Of a stretch of 64,000 bases of DNA, positions 61,904 to 64,000 are shown in pieces. Both the position numbers and the translations under genes were made by a program. How positions within the stretch are numbered: the stretch's first letter is position 1; every line of letters begins with the position of its first letter. Source of the stretch: Clostridiales bacterium (GTDB lineage: Bacteria; Bacillota; Clostridia; Lachnospirales; Lachnospiraceae); contig JAHAJA010000001.1 of assembly GCA_018372435.1 (NCBI GenBank), positions 426,656 to 490,655 of the forward strand. Direction: 5' to 3'. The notes under the pieces are model-generated. The model made no database searches and was not told the DNA's origin. It saw only the letters and a list, made by a program, of their open reading frames with translations.

Positions 61904-62833
61904 ATGGTTGAGATAATAATGGCAGCGTACAACGGAGAAAAGTATATAAAGCAGCAGATTGAATCAATCATGAAGAATACGTACGAGAATATTCATCTGA
62001 CAATATATGATGATACAAAGGAAGCACAAACGACGGCTGCTATGACAGATATCTTAAGATTGATGACAGAAAAATACGGTGAGAAACTTACGTATAAGAA
62101 GAATGAGCAGAATAAAGGCTGTACGAGAAATTTCTTAGAGGGATTACAAGATAGCGCGGCAGAATACACTATGTTCAGTGATCAAGATGATTACTGGAAT
62201 AAGGATAAAGTTGAACGAACGTTAGAGAAGATGAAAGAGATGGAGGGTAAGTACGGTAAGGATACCCCTCTAGTAGTATTTACGGATGCAATTGTAGTTG
62301 ATTCAACACTTAATCTGATCCATTTTTCATTCCATCGTTCCAATCACTTGAATACGAAACGAGTAGATTTAGCGCATTTATTAATGGAGAATAAATTAAT
62401 TGGTTGTACCATGATGATGAACAAAGCATTAAAGAATAAGATCATAGCAATTCCAAAGAATGCAAGAGTGCACGATTGGTGGATTGCACTTGTAGCAGCT
62501 GCTTTTGGTAAGATTGGCTATCTTGAGGATTCTACGATTCTATATCGTCAACATGAGGATAATGTAATAGGGAATCAAGAATATGGCTCTTATATTAAGA
62601 AAAGGTTGGCAAGTCTTCGGTCTCAAAGAGAAGTGATTTATTCGAATATGAAACAGGCGGAGGAATTCCTGGAGATCTATAATATGTTATTGACAAAAGA
62701 ACAAAAATCGTTGATTGGACGATTTGCAAATCTGAATAAAAGAAATTGGTTTTACCGTCGATATGCAGTGTACCGCTATGGGTATAAGAAGTCAGGTGTG
62801 CCAAGGAATATAGGTTTATTACTCGTGCTTTAA
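61904..62833 (+). CDS. Family 2 glycosyltransferase
   Basis: This 309-residue GT-A enzyme has VEIIMAAYNGEKYIKQQIES at the N-terminus, TMFSDQDDYWNKDKVERTL with a clear DQDD metal/nucleotide motif, and a C-terminal helical region (residues about 215-305) rich in basic residues. NKALKNKIIAIPKNARVHDW is the usual acceptor-side segment of such rhamnan or teichoic-type transferases. It is probably co-transcribed with the neighbours. Acceptor and donor are unknown. Confidence 0.85.
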   Translation: MVEIIMAAYNGEKYIKQQIESIMKNTYENIHLTIYDDTKEAQTTAAMTDILRLMTEKYGEKLTYKKNEQNKGCTRNFLEGLQDSAAEYTMFSDQDDYWNKDKVERTLEKMKEMEGKYGKDTPLVVFTDAIVVDSTLNLIHFSFHRSNHLNTKRVDLAHLLMENKLIGCTMMMNKALKNKIIAIPKNARVHDWWIALVAAAFGKIGYLEDSTILYRQHEDNVIGNQEYGSYIKKRLASLRSQREVIYSNMKQAEEFLEIYNMLLTKEQKSLIGRFANLNKRNWFYRRYAVYRYGYKKSGVPRNIGLLLVL

Positions 62834-62848
62834 CAGGGGGAAGATTAC

Positions 62849-63814
62849 ATGACGAGAAAACAAAGAAAGAGATTTCTTTATAAATTTACTTTCATATTCT
62901 TGTTGCTATTGTCTGCAGCAACAGGATTTTTACTAGCTGAGGCTAAGATAAGAGTCTACGGTGTATTAGATGGATTGAATAGAGAAGACGGTGTATCGTT
63001 ATCGTCAGTTGATTTAGATGATGTAGATTTAGTAGAGGATAATAGAATAATCAATATCCTTTTAGTTGGTAGTGATAAGCGTGCGACTTGGACACAAACA
63101 GGTCGCTCTGATTCAGCAATGATCGCCACATTAGATTTAAAACATAAGAAGTTGAAGTTAACTTCATTAATGAGAGATATGTACCTAACAATACCAGGAT
63201 ACGGAGAAAATCGATTTAATGCCGCGTATTCTTTTGGTGGAGTAAGTTTAATGTATGAAACAATAGCAAGTAATTTTGGTATACGTTTAGATGGTTATGC
63301 TGTTGTTGATTTTTCAGCTTTTAAGAAAGTAATTAATACAATAGGCGGTGTTAAGATTACTTTAACAGATGAGGAATATCAGTATCTAACAACCGCATAC
63401 AAGAAGGGGTCTGTACTGGATTTACAGCCTGGAACGAATGTTATGAATGGAACACAGGCACTTGCTTATACGAGAATACGTCAAGATGCCCAAGGGGATT
63501 TCGGCAGAACAGAAAGACAACGAAAAGTATTGCAAGCAATATTTACAGAGGCCAAATCCTTATCCTTATCGGAATTAATTGAGTTGGCAGAAGAACTAAT
63601 GCCTTGTATATCCACAGATTTATCGAATGATCAGATTATGTCCTATATGCAGTCGGTACTCATGCTTGGAACAACTGAGATAGACCAGATGCGAATTCCA
63701 GTTGATAATTCTTATGAACAACGAAGAATCAATAATAAGGCCGTTTTAGTTCCCGAGATGGAGACTAATGTGAATGCACTACAGGATTTCATCTACAATT
63801 ATGGTGGTAATTAG
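62849..63814 (+). CDS. LytR-CpsA-Psr (LCP) family cell-wall polymer ligase
   Basis: LCP proteins transfer undecaprenyl-linked glycopolymers such as teichoic acids or capsules to peptidoglycan outside the membrane. The 321-residue protein has a short cytoplasmic start, one membrane helix (about residues 9-30; FTFIFLLLLSAATGFLLAEA) and the LCP domain: NILLVGSDKRATWTQTGRSD, SAMIATLDLKHKKLKLTSLM, then RDMYLTIPGYGENRFNAAYS and ALAYTRIRQDAQGDFGRTER, including the conserved Arg and Asp residues that bind the lipid pyrophosphate. Position after two glycosyltransferases fits attachment of their product. Confidence 0.92.
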   Translation: MTRKQRKRFLYKFTFIFLLLLSAATGFLLAEAKIRVYGVLDGLNREDGVSLSSVDLDDVDLVEDNRIINILLVGSDKRATWTQTGRSDSAMIATLDLKHKKLKLTSLMRDMYLTIPGYGENRFNAAYSFGGVSLMYETIASNFGIRLDGYAVVDFSAFKKVINTIGGVKITLTDEEYQYLTTAYKKGSVLDLQPGTNVMNGTQALAYTRIRQDAQGDFGRTERQRKVLQAIFTEAKSLSLSELIELAEELMPCISTDLSNDQIMSYMQSVLMLGTTEIDQMRIPVDNSYEQRRINNKAVLVPEMETNVNALQDFIYNYGGN

Positions 63815-64000
63815 AGAGGGAGACGCAAAACTCTAGTTACTTTTATCGACTTCTTAGATGGCGCACTATGACACAAAACATGCTGCACATCTGAGTACTT
63901 CTAAGTGTGTACGCGTAGTTTAATAAAAGGTTCGGAACCACATTCGATTCGGCATCCTGCCTCAGCGAATGTTGGCTCGGCGTCCATGCCTCGCCTTCCT
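63815..64000. repeat. Right edge: GC-rich repeated hairpin element, cut by the window end
   Basis: After the LCP gene no ORF is apparent. From about 63941 base composition turns GC-rich. The unit TCGGCATCCTGCCTC (63949-63963) recurs as TCGGCGTCCATGCCTC (63977-63992). Each can form a GGCA/TGCC-type mini-hairpin, and ACATTCG/CGAATGT flank the first. The pattern suggests the start of a repeat array that continues past the window. Confidence 0.45.

Overview
The window is AT-rich chromosomal DNA from a motile, anaerobic, plant-polysaccharide-degrading Gram-positive bacterium. Gene content and codon use suggest a Lachnospiraceae clostridium, close to Lachnoclostridium (Clostridium) phytofermentans. 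That name is an inference from the combination of a flagellin glycosylation island, dockerin-less secreted GH5 and GH43 enzymes with Ig-like tails, Kdp, and paired MetH and MetE. No rRNA, tRNA, CRISPR array, prophage or intact mobile element was seen.

Region 1 (1-10.8 kb) is a late flagellar cluster: the tail of one flgK, a second full flgK, flgL, fliW, csrA, flaG, fliD, fliS, a small chaperone-like gene and a short flagellin. Two good sigma-28 promoters are visible, before flaG and before flagellin. The flagellin leader carries a hairpin with GGA in its loop and a purine-rich Shine-Dalgarno, the layout expected for CsrA repression relieved by FliW. Both of those regulators are encoded nearby.

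Region 2 (10.9-23.4 kb) is a flagellin glycosylation island. It holds two Maf/DUF115 glycosyltransferases, a full pseudaminic acid set (PseB, PseC, PseH, PseG, PseI and a CMP-sugar synthetase of the SpsF/PseF type), and three less expected enzymes: a radical SAM/SPASM protein, an SDR and an aldo/keto reductase. It ends at an IS66 transposase remnant and a strong terminator.

Region 3 (23.4-33.5 kb) has a secreted Ig-like protein on the minus strand, then a small TPR protein gene and kdpABCDE for high-affinity potassium uptake. An imperfect 63-bp direct repeat lies before both the TPR gene and kdpA. Region 4 (33.6-48.3 kb) has a solitary biotin-dependent carboxyltransferase, a 1932-residue GH43 enzyme, a glycosyltransferase with a repeat tail, a signal peptidase II homologue, a GH5 endoglucanase and a chemoreceptor. 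The GH43 and GH5 genes share an upstream sequence motif.

Region 5 (48.4-58.5 kb) is one-carbon, serine and methionine metabolism: a fused homocysteine methyltransferase/methylene-THF reductase, two-subunit serine dehydratase, a MetH without reactivation domain, a LysR regulator and MetE. Region 6 (58.6-64 kb) has oligoendopeptidase F on the minus strand, then two family-2 glycosyltransferases and an LCP cell-wall ligase. The right edge shows a GC-rich repeated hairpin. Start sites were moved from the longest ORF to the ATG, TTG or GTG with a proper Shine-Dalgarno wherever this mattered; each case is stated.
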